This document shows, piece by piece, positions 54,696 to 63,431 of a stretch of DNA of 64,000 nucleotides. The DNA is from Bacilli bacterium (GTDB lineage Bacteria > Bacillota_I > Bacilli_A > RF39 > UBA660): the NCBI GenBank assembly GCA_017472015.1, contig JAFURC010000026.1, forward strand, positions 48,497 through 112,496, written 5' to 3'. Numbering within the stretch: the stretch's first letter is position 1; every line of letters starts with the position of its first letter. The notes under the pieces are model-generated. The model searched no databases, was not told the DNA's origin, and was given only the letters and a program-made list of their open reading frames with translations. Position numbers and translations under genes: made by a program.

Positions 54696-56075
54696 ATGTT
54701 ATTTTCAAGTATAACTTTTCTTTATTATTTTTTACCAATTTTATTAATTATTTATTTTTTATCAAAAAATAAGTATAAAAACTTAGTTTTATTAATATTT
54801 AGTTTGCTTTTTTATTTTTTAGGAGAACCTAAATACATTATTATTTTAATATTATCATGTCTAGTTAATTACTACTTAAGTAAACTAATAGAAAAGAAAG
54901 AACATAAAAAAATATACTTAATAATAGCAATTTTTTACAATATTTTACAATTATTAGTGTTTAAGTATACAGATTTCTTTATTTTTAATGTCAACCAACT
55001 ATTTAACGTCAACCTTAATTATCTATACATTGTAATGCCAATTGGAATAAGTTTCTTTACATTTCAAACCTTAAGTTATGTAATAGATGTTTATAATAAA
55101 AAGATTAAACCTGCTGATAATTTAATTAATTTCATGACTTATGTTAGTTTATTTCCCCAATTAATTGCCGGACCTATTGTTAGATATAAAGATATAGATA
55201 AAGAATTAGTTAATAGAAATCATAGTTTTAAAAACTTTAGTGAAGGAATAAAAAGATTTGTAATTGGATTATCTAAAAAAGTTTTAATTGCTAATGTTTT
55301 AGGTGAATTTTTAAAAGAATTAGTAACTATTGATATTCTTTCTTCTTGGTTAAAATCAATTTTATATACACTTCAAATATATTTTGATTTTTCAGGTTAT
55401 AGTGATATGGCAATTGGACTAGGTTTAATGTTTGGATTTCATTTTTTAGAAAACTTTAATTATCCGCTAATTGCTAATTCCATTACTAACTTCTGGAGAC
55501 GTTGGCATATATCTTTATCAAGTTTCTTTAAAGATTATGTTTATATTCCTTTAGGAGGAAATAGAGTAAGTAAATTTAAATGGTTAAGAAATATATTTAT
55601 TGTTTGGTTTTTAACCGGTTTTTGGCATGGAGCAAGTTGGAATTTTATTATCTGGGGACTTTACTTTGGAATAATTCTGGTAATTGAAAAATTATTTTTA
55701 CATAAATATTTAGAAAAAACTAAAGTATTTAAATATATTTATACTTTATTAATAGTTATTATTAGTTTTTTAATATTTAACTCTAATTCTTTAAATGAAA
55801 TAATAATCAGTTTAAAAAATATGTTTTTCTTAAATAAAATTCCATTTAAAACATCTGAAACCATTTATTATTTAAAAAGTTATAGTATCTTATTAATAAT
55901 TTCTATTATGAGTGCAACTCCCTTATTAAAAATAATTATAAATAAAATAAATAAAACTAAATTTAAAATAATAATAGATTATTTAGAACCTATTATTTAT
56001 ATTTTACTTTTAGTTCTTACAACTGCCTTTTTAATAGATGAATCATTTAATCCATTTTTATATTTTAGATTTTAG
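54696..56075 (+). CDS. MBOAT O-acyltransferase (AlgI/DltB/PatA type)
   Basis: 459 aa, about 10-12 membrane helices. YFDFSGYSDMAIGLGLMFGF, NSITNFWRRWHISLSSFFKDYVYIPLGGN and LTGFWHGASWNFIIWGLYFG (catalytic His) are the MBOAT signature of the AlgI family. It carries acyl (usually acetyl) groups across the membrane for polymer O-acetylation. The next gene is its typical AlgJ/AlgX-like partner, starting 7 nt after the stop. Confidence 0.93.
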   Translation: MLFSSITFLYYFLPILLIIYFLSKNKYKNLVLLIFSLLFYFLGEPKYIIILILSCLVNYYLSKLIEKKEHKKIYLIIAIFYNILQLLVFKYTDFFIFNVNQLFNVNLNYLYIVMPIGISFFTFQTLSYVIDVYNKKIKPADNLINFMTYVSLFPQLIAGPIVRYKDIDKELVNRNHSFKNFSEGIKRFVIGLSKKVLIANVLGEFLKELVTIDILSSWLKSILYTLQIYFDFSGYSDMAIGLGLMFGFHFLENFNYPLIANSITNFWRRWHISLSSFFKDYVYIPLGGNRVSKFKWLRNIFIVWFLTGFWHGASWNFIIWGLYFGIILVIEKLFLHKYLEKTKVFKYIYTLLIVIISFLIFNSNSLNEIIISLKNMFFLNKIPFKTSETIYYLKSYSILLIISIMSATPLLKIIINKINKTKFKIIIDYLEPIIYILLLVLTTAFLIDESFNPFLYFRF

Positions 56076-56082
56076 GAGGAGT

Positions 56083-57144
56083 ATGAAAGAGAAAATAATT
56101 GTATATATATTTATTAGTTATTTAATATTATTTTCAGGTCTTGGAATAATATTAAAAGATAAAGATATAAGTTTAACTGAAAGAAGAAATTTAAAAGAGT
56201 TTCCTGAGTTTAGTTTAAATAGTAATTATTTAAATGAAGTAGAAAAGTATTTACTAGATCATTTTCCATTTAGAGATAGTTTTAGGAGTATAAAAGCCAA
56301 TTTTAATTATCATATATTAAATAAACTTGATAACAATGGTATTTATTTACATGATAATTATATTTTTAAAAGAGAAAATTTAAATAAAAAATCAATTAGT
56401 AATTTTTTAAATCATATTAATATAACCAAATCTTATTTAACTAAAGATAATAATATTTATATGGTAATTATTCCAGATAAAAATTATTATTTAGAAAGTT
56501 CTAATTTTTTAAAACTTAATTATGATTATTTATATAATGAAATAAATAATTTAGATATTAAAAATATTGATATAAGAAATACTTTAGAACTTAATGATTA
56601 CTATGAAACAGATACGCATTGGAAACAAGAAAAACTTGATAAAGTAGTAAAAGAATTAAATAAAGAAATGCATGTTAATTATATTAAAGAAAATTATAAA
56701 GTAAATACTTATAATAATTTCTATGGAGTTTATTATAGTGAAGCAGCTATTAAAAGAGATCCTGATAAATTATGTTATTTAGAAAATGATAAATTAAATA
56801 ATATTAATGTTAATTATTTAGAAAATAAAAATTTACATACAGTTTATAATTTAGATAAATTAACTAGTATTGATAGTTATGAAATTTATTTAGATGGAGC
56901 GAGTTCTTTTATTGAAATTAATAATAAAGATAGTAATACAGATAAAGAATTAGTAATATTTAGAGATTCATTTGCTAGTAGTATAACACCTCTATTAACA
57001 AGTAACTATAAGAAAATTACTCTAATAGATAATCGTTATATAAGTAGTAATAATTATTTAGATTTAATAGAATTTAATAATCAAGATATTCTATTTATGT
57101 ATAGTACTTTAATAGTTAATAATAGTTTTAGTTTGAAAAATTAA
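56083..57144 (+). CDS. DHHW / AlgX-type SGNH-like transferase partner
   Basis: 353 aa. N-terminal anchor (about 4-25), then LTERRNLKEFPEFSLNSNYLNEVEKYLLDHFPFRDSFRSIK, typical of the AlgJ/DHHW family, NYYETDTHWKQEKLD (DxHW motif) and VIFRDSFASSITPLL (catalytic Ser motif). Works outside the membrane with the MBOAT protein to O-acetylate a wall or exopolymer. Start ATG 56083 with TAGGAGGAG upstream. Confidence 0.85.
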   Translation: MKEKIIVYIFISYLILFSGLGIILKDKDISLTERRNLKEFPEFSLNSNYLNEVEKYLLDHFPFRDSFRSIKANFNYHILNKLDNNGIYLHDNYIFKRENLNKKSISNFLNHINITKSYLTKDNNIYMVIIPDKNYYLESSNFLKLNYDYLYNEINNLDIKNIDIRNTLELNDYYETDTHWKQEKLDKVVKELNKEMHVNYIKENYKVNTYNNFYGVYYSEAAIKRDPDKLCYLENDKLNNINVNYLENKNLHTVYNLDKLTSIDSYEIYLDGASSFIEINNKDSNTDKELVIFRDSFASSITPLLTSNYKKITLIDNRYISSNNYLDLIEFNNQDILFMYSTLIVNNSFSLKN

Positions 57145-57178
57145 AAATATCATTTATAATAAAATCGGAGGAATTACT

Positions 57179-57451
57179 ATGGAAATTAATTATAATAAAA
57201 TAATAGAAATATATGGTAAAGAATATTTAAGTTTAATAAATGATAATATAGAAGATGTAATAAATAATTTAAGTTATTTGAAAGAATTAGGATTTCAAGA
57301 TATAGAAGATATATTTGAAAGATATACTTTTATATTTATCTGTGGTAATAAAGAGTTTAAAGATAAGTTTAATAAATTAATTACTAAACTAGGATTTGAT
57401 TATGTTAATATAATAGAAAATGATTTAGATATATTGGAGTGTTTAGAATGA
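57179..57451 (+). CDS. Small helical protein, partner of the repeat protein, unknown
   Basis: 90 aa, IEDVINNLSYLKELGFQDIEDIFERYTFIFICG reads like mTERF-type helix pairs. It overlaps the next gene by 4 nt. Same size and style as the protein at 7753-8040, which also accompanies a long solenoid protein. Confidence 0.6.
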   Translation: MEINYNKIIEIYGKEYLSLINDNIEDVINNLSYLKELGFQDIEDIFERYTFIFICGNKEFKDKFNKLITKLGFDYVNIIENDLDILECLE

Positions 57452-58938
57452 TAAATGAATATAACTTAGAAGTATTATTAAAAGAATATGGAATAGATCC
57501 TTTAAAGGTATTAAAGAAAAATTCTAATATAGTTGATTATGGTTATTATTTTGAAATTAAAAATGTTTTAGATTACCTAATAAAAGAATTAAACATAAGT
57601 CCAACTAATATAGAAAAATGTCCAAGTGTAATGTATCGAAATGTTGATGCTGTAAGAAGTAATTATGAATTTTTAAAACAATCAAAAGTAAATAATTATG
57701 ATATAGAAACTTGTTTACATATTTTAAGTACTGATCCGATTGAATTGAGAAAAACTTATGATTATGTTTTAACTAATTATGGATTAGATATGTTACATAG
57801 AGTTACTTCTATTTTAAGTGTAGATGTTTCAAGAATAAAAGATATTGAATTTATTTTTTTTACTAATAATATTTTTAATAAAAATCTTATTTTGTCTGCA
57901 TGTAAATCTAATTTGAAAATTAGTGAAATAAAAAAAGTAATTGACAAATGCAAAGATCATAAAATAGAAATCACAAGCAGTGTATTTATGAAATCAGCAG
58001 AAGAAATCGAAAAGATAATAAAAGTATGTAGAGAAAATAAAATAGAAATCACAGGTAGTGTATTTAATAAATCAGCAGAAGAAATCAAAAAAATAATTGA
58101 AGTATGTAGGAAAAATAATATCGAACTGACAGGAAGTGTATTTCAAAAAAAAGCCAAAGAAATTGAAAAGATAATTGAATTCTGTAAGAAAAATAATATT
58201 GAACTAGTGGGTACTGTATTTAATAAATCCGCAGAAGAAATCGAAAAGATAATAAAAGTCTGTAGAGAAAATAAAATAGAAATCACAGGAAGTGTATTTT
58301 ATAAATCAGCCGAAGAAATCGAAAAGATAATTGAAGTCTGTAGAGAAAATAAAATCGAAATCACAGGAAGTGTATTTCTAAAAAAAGCTGAAGAAATCAA
58401 AAAGATAATTGAAGTCTGTAGAGAAAATAAAATCGAAATAACAGGCAGTGTATTTTTGAAATCACCAGAAGAAATCAAAAAAATAATTGAAGTATGTAGG
58501 AAAAATAATATCGAACTGACAGGAAGTGTATTTAAACAAACATCAGTTGAAATCGAAAACATAATTGAAGTCTGTAAGAAAAATAAAATAGAAATCACAG
58601 GCAGTATATTTTTTAAAAAATCATCTAAAATTGAAGAAACAATTGATTATTTAATAACACATTATTCTAATAAATTTTTAATATCTTTAATTGTTATAAA
58701 AGATAAAAAACATTTAGAAAAAGTATTTCCTTATTTAGAAAGTTTAGGTGTTTTGGATGTTGTTATTAATAGTTCATCTATTTTAACTTTAACATTAGAT
58801 GAAATAATCGAAAGAAAAGAATTTATTGAATCAATAGGTGAAGACATTGTTATAAATAATAAATTTAATAGTATATTTGGTATGTCAAAGAAAAATTATC
58901 AAAAAAGAAAAGAAATGGTTGCTACAAAAGGTAAGTAA
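57448..58938 (+). CDS. Tandem 26-residue helical-repeat protein
   Basis: 496 aa. The first 160 residues are helical, mTERF-like (VLDYLIKELNISPTNIEKCPS, YEFLKQSKVNNYDIETCLHILS). About eight or nine repeats of 26 residues follow (about 168-390), with consensus KSAEEIEKIIEVCRENKIEI, then TGSVF. The C-terminal 100 residues are helical. Probably an alpha-solenoid for binding nucleic acid or protein. ATG 57448 overlaps the stop of the small gene; GGAG lies 8 nt upstream. Confidence 0.75.
   Translation: MINEYNLEVLLKEYGIDPLKVLKKNSNIVDYGYYFEIKNVLDYLIKELNISPTNIEKCPSVMYRNVDAVRSNYEFLKQSKVNNYDIETCLHILSTDPIELRKTYDYVLTNYGLDMLHRVTSILSVDVSRIKDIEFIFFTNNIFNKNLILSACKSNLKISEIKKVIDKCKDHKIEITSSVFMKSAEEIEKIIKVCRENKIEITGSVFNKSAEEIKKIIEVCRKNNIELTGSVFQKKAKEIEKIIEFCKKNNIELVGTVFNKSAEEIEKIIKVCRENKIEITGSVFYKSAEEIEKIIEVCRENKIEITGSVFLKKAEEIKKIIEVCRENKIEITGSVFLKSPEEIKKIIEVCRKNNIELTGSVFKQTSVEIENIIEVCKKNKIEITGSIFFKKSSKIEETIDYLITHYSNKFLISLIVIKDKKHLEKVFPYLESLGVLDVVINSSSILTLTLDEIIERKEFIESIGEDIVINNKFNSIFGMSKKNYQKRKEMVATKGK
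57943..58620 (+). repeat. 78-bp tandem repeats coding the 26-residue units
   Basis: Eight to nine in-frame units with strong nucleotide identity (AGAAATCGAAAAGATAAT..., GAAATCACAGG(A/T)AGTGTATTT). Some adjacent units are almost identical, so repeat number could change by recombination or slippage. Confidence 0.9.
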
Positions 58939-58952
58939 AGTGCAAAAAAATG

Positions 58953-58981
58953 TTGACATTTACTAACTATTTTTGTATAAT
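58953..58981 (+). promoter_or_regulatory. Consensus promoter of rplM-rpsI
   Basis: Perfect TTGACA (58953-58958) and TATAAT (58976-58981) with a 17-nt spacer. Confidence 0.9.
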
Positions 58982-58987
58982 CTATGT

Positions 58988-59045
58988 CGGTACATTGATT
59001 CCCGGAGAGTTTTGTGGTGGGAACACAGGGCTCAAAGAAAGAGGA
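58988..59045 (+). ncRNA. L13 leader (ribosomal-protein autoregulatory leader)
   Basis: The transcribed leader before rplM contains GC-rich pieces CCCGGAGAG and GGTGGGAACACAGGG that can pair to form a stem-loop ahead of GAGGAG. Bacilli carry the Rfam L13 leader exactly here. The position is certain; the match to the family is not computed. Confidence 0.55.
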
Positions 59046-59054
59046 GAATAGAAA

Positions 59055-59486
59055 ATGAAAAGTTTTATACAAAGAAAAGAAGATGTAGTTCGTTCTTGGT
59101 ATGTAATTGATGCTAAGGGTGAATCACTAGGTAGAGTTGCAACAAAAGCGGCTCATGTTTTAAAAGGAAAGCATAAAGTAACTTATACACCAAATGTTGA
59201 TTGTGGTGATTATGTTATTATTATCAATGCTAAAAAAGTTAATTTAACTGGAAACAAATTAGATGATAAAATGTATTATAACCATTCTATGTATCCAGGA
59301 GGATTAAGAGAAAGAACTGCTCGTGAAATGCGTGAAAATTATCCAATTGAAATGATCGAAAGAGCAGTAAAAGGAATGCTTCCACACAATCGTTTAGGAA
59401 GAGCTATGGGTAAAAAGCTATTTGTTTATGAGGGAGAAACTCATCCACATACAGCTCAAAAACCAGTTCAAATGGAAATTAAATAG
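59055..59486 (+). CDS. rplM: 50S ribosomal protein L13
   Basis: 143 aa. Contains [50 protein letters not shown] and [17 protein letters not shown], the full L13 pattern. Co-operonic with rpsI, 14 nt before it. Confidence 0.98.
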   Translation: MKSFIQRKEDVVRSWYVIDAKGESLGRVATKAAHVLKGKHKVTYTPNVDCGDYVIIINAKKVNLTGNKLDDKMYYNHSMYPGGLRERTAREMRENYPIEMIERAVKGMLPHNRLGRAMGKKLFVYEGETHPHTAQKPVQMEIK

Positions 59487-59500
59487 GGAGGATACAAAAG

Positions 59501-59914
59501 ATGGCAAAGATTTATCAAGCTACTGGAAAAAGAAAAGGTAGTGTAGCAAAAGTTACTCTTACAAGCGGTTCAGGAAAAATTACTGTTAATGGTCGCGATG
59601 TTCGTGAATATTTTCCATTTGAAACACTTGTTATGGATTTAGAACAACCATTAGTATTAACAAATACAAAAGAATTATTTGATGTAAATGTTAATGTATT
59701 TGGTGGTGGATTCAGAGGTCAATCAGGAGCAATTCGTTTAGGAATTACAAGAGCTTTACTTGAATATGATTCAACTACTAGTAAAGATAGTGAAAATAGT
59801 TTAAGAAAAACTCTTAAAGTAAATGGAATGATTACTCGTGATGCAAGAGTTAAAGAACGTAAAAAATATGGTCTTAAAAAAGCTCGTCGTGCACCACAAT
59901 TCTCAAAACGTTAA
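59501..59914 (+). CDS. rpsI: 30S ribosomal protein S9
   Basis: 137 aa. [37 protein letters not shown] and the basic tail [12 protein letters not shown] that reaches the P-site tRNA. GGGAGG before ATG. Confidence 0.98.
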   Translation: MAKIYQATGKRKGSVAKVTLTSGSGKITVNGRDVREYFPFETLVMDLEQPLVLTNTKELFDVNVNVFGGGFRGQSGAIRLGITRALLEYDSTTSKDSENSLRKTLKVNGMITRDARVKERKKYGLKKARRAPQFSKR

Positions 59915-59932
59915 GAATTTATATTTGTTTTC

Positions 59933-59958
59933 AAAAAGTCCGATTATTCGGACTTTTT
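59933..59958 (+). terminator. Terminator of rplM-rpsI
   Basis: Perfect 11-bp stem AAAAAGTCCGA / TCGGACTTTTT with a TTAT loop. Confidence 0.95.
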
Positions 59959-60048
59959 GATACCATAAAAAAACTGGAAGTTAGTTGTTTTCGTATTCTA
60001 ATTTTAGGTGAATTTATGCTATAATGTAATGAGTTCGAAGGCATAAAT

Positions 60049-60243
60049 ATGGGAAAAATTCAAGATTTAACTGTGGAAACAGCAGGTATATACTTTTATT
60101 GCTAAAGAATCTCTTGATAATGGTAAATGCGTTGCACTTGTCAAAATTGTTAAAATGAAGTTAAAACAACAATCGGAAATGTTTTTGGTTATTTAAATGT
60201 TGAGGAACTAGTAAGGAGAATATATGATATTAAAGTTAAATAA
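60049..60243 (+). pseudogene. Small degraded ORF
   Basis: ATG 60049 opens MGKIQDLTVETAG; the text continues in other frames as FIAKESLDNGKCVALVKIV and TTIGNVFGYLNVEELVRRIYDI. At least two indels break it. A short ATAATG -10-like element precedes it. Family not recognised. Between 59961 and 60048 I see nothing else. Confidence 0.45.
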
Positions 60244-60766
60244 TGATGATAATTTAGTAATACAATCTATTGCTATAGGTGTACTATTAATGGAATTAAA
60301 TGATAAAAAGTTTCTTGAATCGGATTATTTTTTAAAAAAATATAATTTTGAATTTAAAGATATATTGAAAAAGATGACATTAGATTCGCAAGGTGTTGTA
60401 ATGATTTTGTTGTATGTTTTTTTTGTTGTTCCAAAAGAAATATATGCTGATAATTTGCAATATGAGAAAATTAATGATTTTATAAAAAATAAGATAGATA
60501 ATAATGTTTATGTTTTAAATCAAGATGATTATAAGGATAATGATTATGCTGGACATATTCGCAATGCAGTGTCTCATGCAAACTTTATATTTGAACCTCA
60601 AAAATCATTAACTATTTTTGATACTAATCAATATAATAAAAGAAAACCCAAAAATATAAAAACGATTAGTATAAGTATTCCATTAAAAGAAATAGTTATT
60701 TTATTGGAGCAAATATATAAACTTGTAATAGCTTATTATAATCATCAATCTCAGTCGAGTAATTAG
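60224..60766 (+). CDS. HEPN-like protein, possible toxin/RNase
   Basis: 180 aa, helical. The core HIRNAVSHANFIFE (about 107-120) is the RxxxxH motif (RNAVSH) of HEPN RNases of the pEK499_p136 or Abi type. No partner antitoxin gene is next to it. AAGGAG precedes ATG. It lies between the duplicated terminators, so it probably came with an insertion. Confidence 0.6.
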   Translation: MILKLNNDDNLVIQSIAIGVLLMELNDKKFLESDYFLKKYNFEFKDILKKMTLDSQGVVMILLYVFFVVPKEIYADNLQYEKINDFIKNKIDNNVYVLNQDDYKDNDYAGHIRNAVSHANFIFEPQKSLTIFDTNQYNKRKPKNIKTISISIPLKEIVILLEQIYKLVIAYYNHQSQSSN

Positions 60767-60913
60767 GATACTAAAGGTTAGTTGGTTTAGGCTAAGAGTA
60801 GGCTACAAAAGCGTTTTCAACTTGTATAAATAAAGGGATGCTAATTTAGTAAAAATTAAGAATTTATATTTGTTTTCGAAAAGTTCGATTATTCGGGCTT
60901 TTTTTCTATATAA

Positions 60914-61353
60914 AGACCTGAAAAAATTAAATATTGTGTTCCATCTGATTGGGGTGATGGATGGGATCATGTTCATATTAGTATTTCAATCGAAAATCAA
61001 GAATATACTGATATTCATCTTAAACATTTTTTGAAGTCTCCAGTAAAACATCGTGAAGTATTTTGTTCACTATTAATTGGTCCTATATCTTTAGGAAAAT
61101 ATTTAGATGCCGGATTAATAAAATGTGTTAATGTTGGTGGTGAAATGGCACCTACAAAAGATGTTAGACCAATTGAATATGAATGGGTTAAAAATTTATA
61201 TATAGAAGCCAAAGAACGAAATATCGAATTTTATTTTCATCAATCTGGTTCTATGTTTTTAAAAGATACTAAAAATATTGGAAAATGAAATTTAGAAGAA
61301 CAGATTAAATGTGCTGAAGAAATACAACATGAACTTGAAAGAATATATGGATA
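60914..61353 (+). pseudogene. 5'-truncated DUF5131 (phage Gp37/Gp68-like) protein
   Basis: No start: the frame runs from a stop at 60911 into RPEKIKYCVPSDWGDGWDHVHISISIENQ, then FLKSPVKHREVFCSLLIGPISLGKYL, VNVGGEMAPTKDVRPIEYEWV and FYFHQSGSMFLKD. These match the C-terminal half of the phage Gp37/Gp68 (DUF5131) family. An in-frame TGA at 61286 splits off NLEEQIKCAEEIQHELERIYG. Two lesions, so a dead gene. Confidence 0.65.
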
Positions 61354-61373
61354 AATAGAATAAGAAAAATAAT

Positions 61374-61404
61374 AAACAAGAGTTTAATTAACCCTTGTTT
61401 TTAT
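61374..61404. terminator. Bidirectional terminator
   Basis: AAACAAG (61374-61380) / CTTGTTT (61394-61400) with A and T tracts outside, between the dead DUF5131 gene and the convergent TetR gene. Confidence 0.65.
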
Positions 61405-61907
61405 ATTCAGTTGTTATGATTTCATTTATTTCTTCTGGACTTTCAAGACATCCATTATTTAACCATTTTTTAATTATAGCATTAAGGCCAGCTCTAAAAA
61501 ATTCTATATGGTAATCTATAAATTTATTATCATAATATTTTTCAGCCAGTTCAATATTGTATTGAGTTGGAAGACTCATAGAAATAGATTCTAACTTAAA
61601 ATATGTTTTAAAAAAAATTTGATTATCCTTAATATATCTAAACATATTTAAATATCCATCAGGATTTTGTTTAGAGTTATTTGAAAGTTGAAACTTAGCA
61701 AATTCAATTTCCATTTGTTGTTTTACTTTTTCCGCAAGATCATATATATCAACATAATTAGCATAAAAAGTTGAACGATTAAGTCCGGATATTTCACAAA
61801 TAGTTGATACAGTTATTTCATCTATATTTTTCTTTTGAATTAATTGTAAAAAAGTTTTTTCAATTTTTTCAATTGAGGCTTTTTTTTTTATTATTAGGGG
61901 TATTCAT
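61388..61907 (-). pseudogene. TetR-family regulator, out of frame at an A10 tract
   Basis: ATG at 61907 (AAGGAGA upstream) reads MNTPNNKK, then a run of ten A throws the frame off. With one base removed it reads ASIEKIEKTFLQLIQKKNIDEITVSTICEISGLNRSTFYANYVDIYDLAEKV, a clear TetR helix-turn-helix, and continues into the ligand-binding C-terminus (MEIEFAKFQLSNNSK ... NEIITTEYKNKG). The mononucleotide tract makes phase variation or a sequencing slip equally possible. It faces the divergent 62030 operon across a region with paired CAACA operators. Confidence 0.8.
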
Positions 61908-61926
61908 ACGTTTCTCCTTATTATTC

Positions 61927-62006
61927 CAACAAATATTAAAAATTGTTGATTGAATTAAATCTTCTAAAAATATTATAATATAAACGTAATAAAACAACAA
62001 GTGTTG
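61927..62006. promoter_or_regulatory. Two TetR-type operators, CAACA/TGTTG
   Basis: CAACAA (61927-61932) with TTGTTG (61943-61948), and a perfect palindrome CAACA-AG-TGTTG (61995-62006). They sit in the divergent promoter region; the second lies just before the ribosome binding site of the membrane operon. Confidence 0.7.
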
Positions 62007-62029
62007 ATTTAATGAATGGAGGTGATAGA

Positions 62030-62293
62030 ATGTCAAGATTAGTTGATGCTAATAAAAAAATTGAAAAAACTTTAGTAGATGGTTATAAAAAAGTAGAAGA
62101 ATCAATAGTAGGTGGATACCAAAAAATTGAAGATAAATTTGTTGATACTTTCTTAAAGAAAGATGGGGAAACTATTGATGAAGCTAGAGAAAGAATTGTT
62201 GAAGAACAAAAACAACTTGAATATGAAAATAAGATGAAAGTAGCAGAAAGTTTAAAAAAATCTCAAGAAATTAATGAGAAATATGGAAAATAA
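62030..62293 (+). CDS. Small charged protein of the TetR-linked operon, unknown
   Basis: 87 aa, MSRLVDANKKIEKTLVDGYKKVEESIVGGYQKIEDKFVDTFLKKDGETIDEARERI. The VDGYKKIE-VGGYxKIEDKFVD repeats occur in small Bacillota proteins next to TetR genes. Start set at 62030: GGAGGTGAT is coded just before it. Confidence 0.8.
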   Translation: MSRLVDANKKIEKTLVDGYKKVEESIVGGYQKIEDKFVDTFLKKDGETIDEARERIVEEQKQLEYENKMKVAESLKKSQEINEKYGK

Positions 62294-62305
62294 TTAGGAG
62301 GAGAA

Positions 62306-62701
62306 ATGAAAAAAGAAACTTTATTAGAAATAATTTTAGGAACAACTGGGGGACTTATATTTGCAATTGGATTGACAATGTGTTTAATTCCTGAATGGAA
62401 TTTATTTACTCCAGGTGTTGTAGTATCAATTATTGGATTTATTGTTTTGTTATTTATAATTCCGATTTATAGAAAACAAAATCCTAAAAAAGTTAAAAAT
62501 CAAAAAACTGATTGGGGATTAGTTTTAACTTGGACAATTGGTATAGTAGGTTCTTTAATAATGGGATTTGGAATGAGTAAAATAATGGTTGGAAGTCCTG
62601 ATAAAATAGATTTAATAATTGGAATGTTAACTGGGATAGTCGGATTTTTAATATGTGCTTTAAATTATCCAGTTTATGCATATTTAAAAAGTAATAACTA
62701 A
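62306..62701 (+). CDS. Four-helix membrane protein of the TetR-linked operon, unknown
   Basis: 131 aa with about four hydrophobic helices (GTTGGLIFAIGLTMCLIPEW, VVVSIIGFIVLLFIIPIY, VLTWTIGIVGSLIMGFGM, LIIGMLTGIVGFLICALNY). It occurs with the preceding small protein and its TetR regulator in Bacillota. TAGGAGGAG before ATG; stop overlaps the next start (TAATG). Confidence 0.75.
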   Translation: MKKETLLEIILGTTGGLIFAIGLTMCLIPEWNLFTPGVVVSIIGFIVLLFIIPIYRKQNPKKVKNQKTDWGLVLTWTIGIVGSLIMGFGMSKIMVGSPDKIDLIIGMLTGIVGFLICALNYPVYAYLKSNN

Positions 62702-63351
62702 TGAATATTCTAAATTATATAAAAAAATTAAAAAAAGAAGATCGAGTAATATTCTTCTTAGTATTTACAACTATTGGAAATATCTTAATAGCCATAATGA
62801 AATTTATCTTATCCTTAACATTACCATCTCTTTGGTTTTTCATTAATGCACTATTCATGATAATTTTATCATTTGCAAGATTTTTTTCAATTAAAGATTA
62901 CAACAAAATAAAATTAATAAAAAATAAAGATGAGATTAAAAAAATAGGTTATACAAATTATCTTAATAATGGAATATTACTTATAATACTTGGAATTATG
63001 TATTTCTTTGTTAATGTTTATATTTACTATAAAGGAACCAATACAACAATGCATGAATATTTAACATATTTAACTGCCTTAGTGGCTTTTTGGTCAATTT
63101 CTTCTGCTTTATATGGAATGATTAAATATAAAAGAGATAAAAATCCCATATTAAAAGCTGTTAAATTAACAAATTTTGCTAATTCCTTAACTTCAATCAT
63201 GTTAACTCAAATAGTATTATTAGATACCTATGCCAATACTAAAGTTTATAATTCAAATTTAATGAATGGTTTAACTGGAATAGGAATAAGTTTAATAATA
63301 ATTATTATCGGTTTATATATGATAATTGGAATTAATAAATATGAAAGATAG
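62701..63351 (+). CDS. Six-helix membrane protein of the TetR-linked operon, unknown
   Basis: 216 aa with about six hydrophobic helices (VIFFLVFTTIGNILIAIMKF, LWFFINALFMIILSFARFF, NGILLIILGIMYFFVNVYIYY, LTSIMLTQIVLL, GIGISLIIIIIGLYMIIG). No family recognised. Coupled to the preceding gene (1-nt overlap), so it likely forms a complex with it. Confidence 0.7.
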   Translation: MNILNYIKKLKKEDRVIFFLVFTTIGNILIAIMKFILSLTLPSLWFFINALFMIILSFARFFSIKDYNKIKLIKNKDEIKKIGYTNYLNNGILLIILGIMYFFVNVYIYYKGTNTTMHEYLTYLTALVAFWSISSALYGMIKYKRDKNPILKAVKLTNFANSLTSIMLTQIVLLDTYANTKVYNSNLMNGLTGIGISLIIIIIGLYMIIGINKYER

Positions 63352-63393
63352 AAAAAAATAGTTCTTCTAAATGTTTTTAAGAACTATTTTTTA
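63352..63393 (+). terminator. Terminator of the TetR-linked operon
   Basis: AAAAAAATAGTTCTT / AAGAACTATTTTTT stem, long and nearly perfect, followed by T. Confidence 0.85.
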
Positions 63394-63431
63394 TCATTAA
63401 AAGTCTTTCTTTTAGTTAAATAACATTAAAA

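Larger units (their letters stand above)
59911..60905 (+). repeat. Duplicated rpsI end and terminator flanking a 0.9-kb insert
   Basis: Bases 59911-59960 recur at 60856-60905 (offset 945) with a few changes (TTAAGAATTTATATTTG..., AAAAGTTCGATTATTCGGG). The copies bracket the segment with one intact unknown gene and a broken one. It looks like an insertion that duplicated its target or a tandem duplication that later filled. Confidence 0.8.

Noticed and set aside
57943..58620. Regularly spaced direct repeats that could be taken for a CRISPR array
   Set aside because: The 78-bp units are in frame with one long protein and have no unique spacers; no cas gene is near.
60001..60060. A tRNA (GTTCGAA-like element near 60031)
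   Set aside because: No cloverleaf arms or acceptor stem can be drawn around it; no rRNA or tRNA was found anywhere in the window.
61031..61288. A separate 85-aa gene
   Set aside because: It is an internal part of the 5'-truncated DUF5131 pseudogene; it has no ribosome binding site and the homology extends to both sides.
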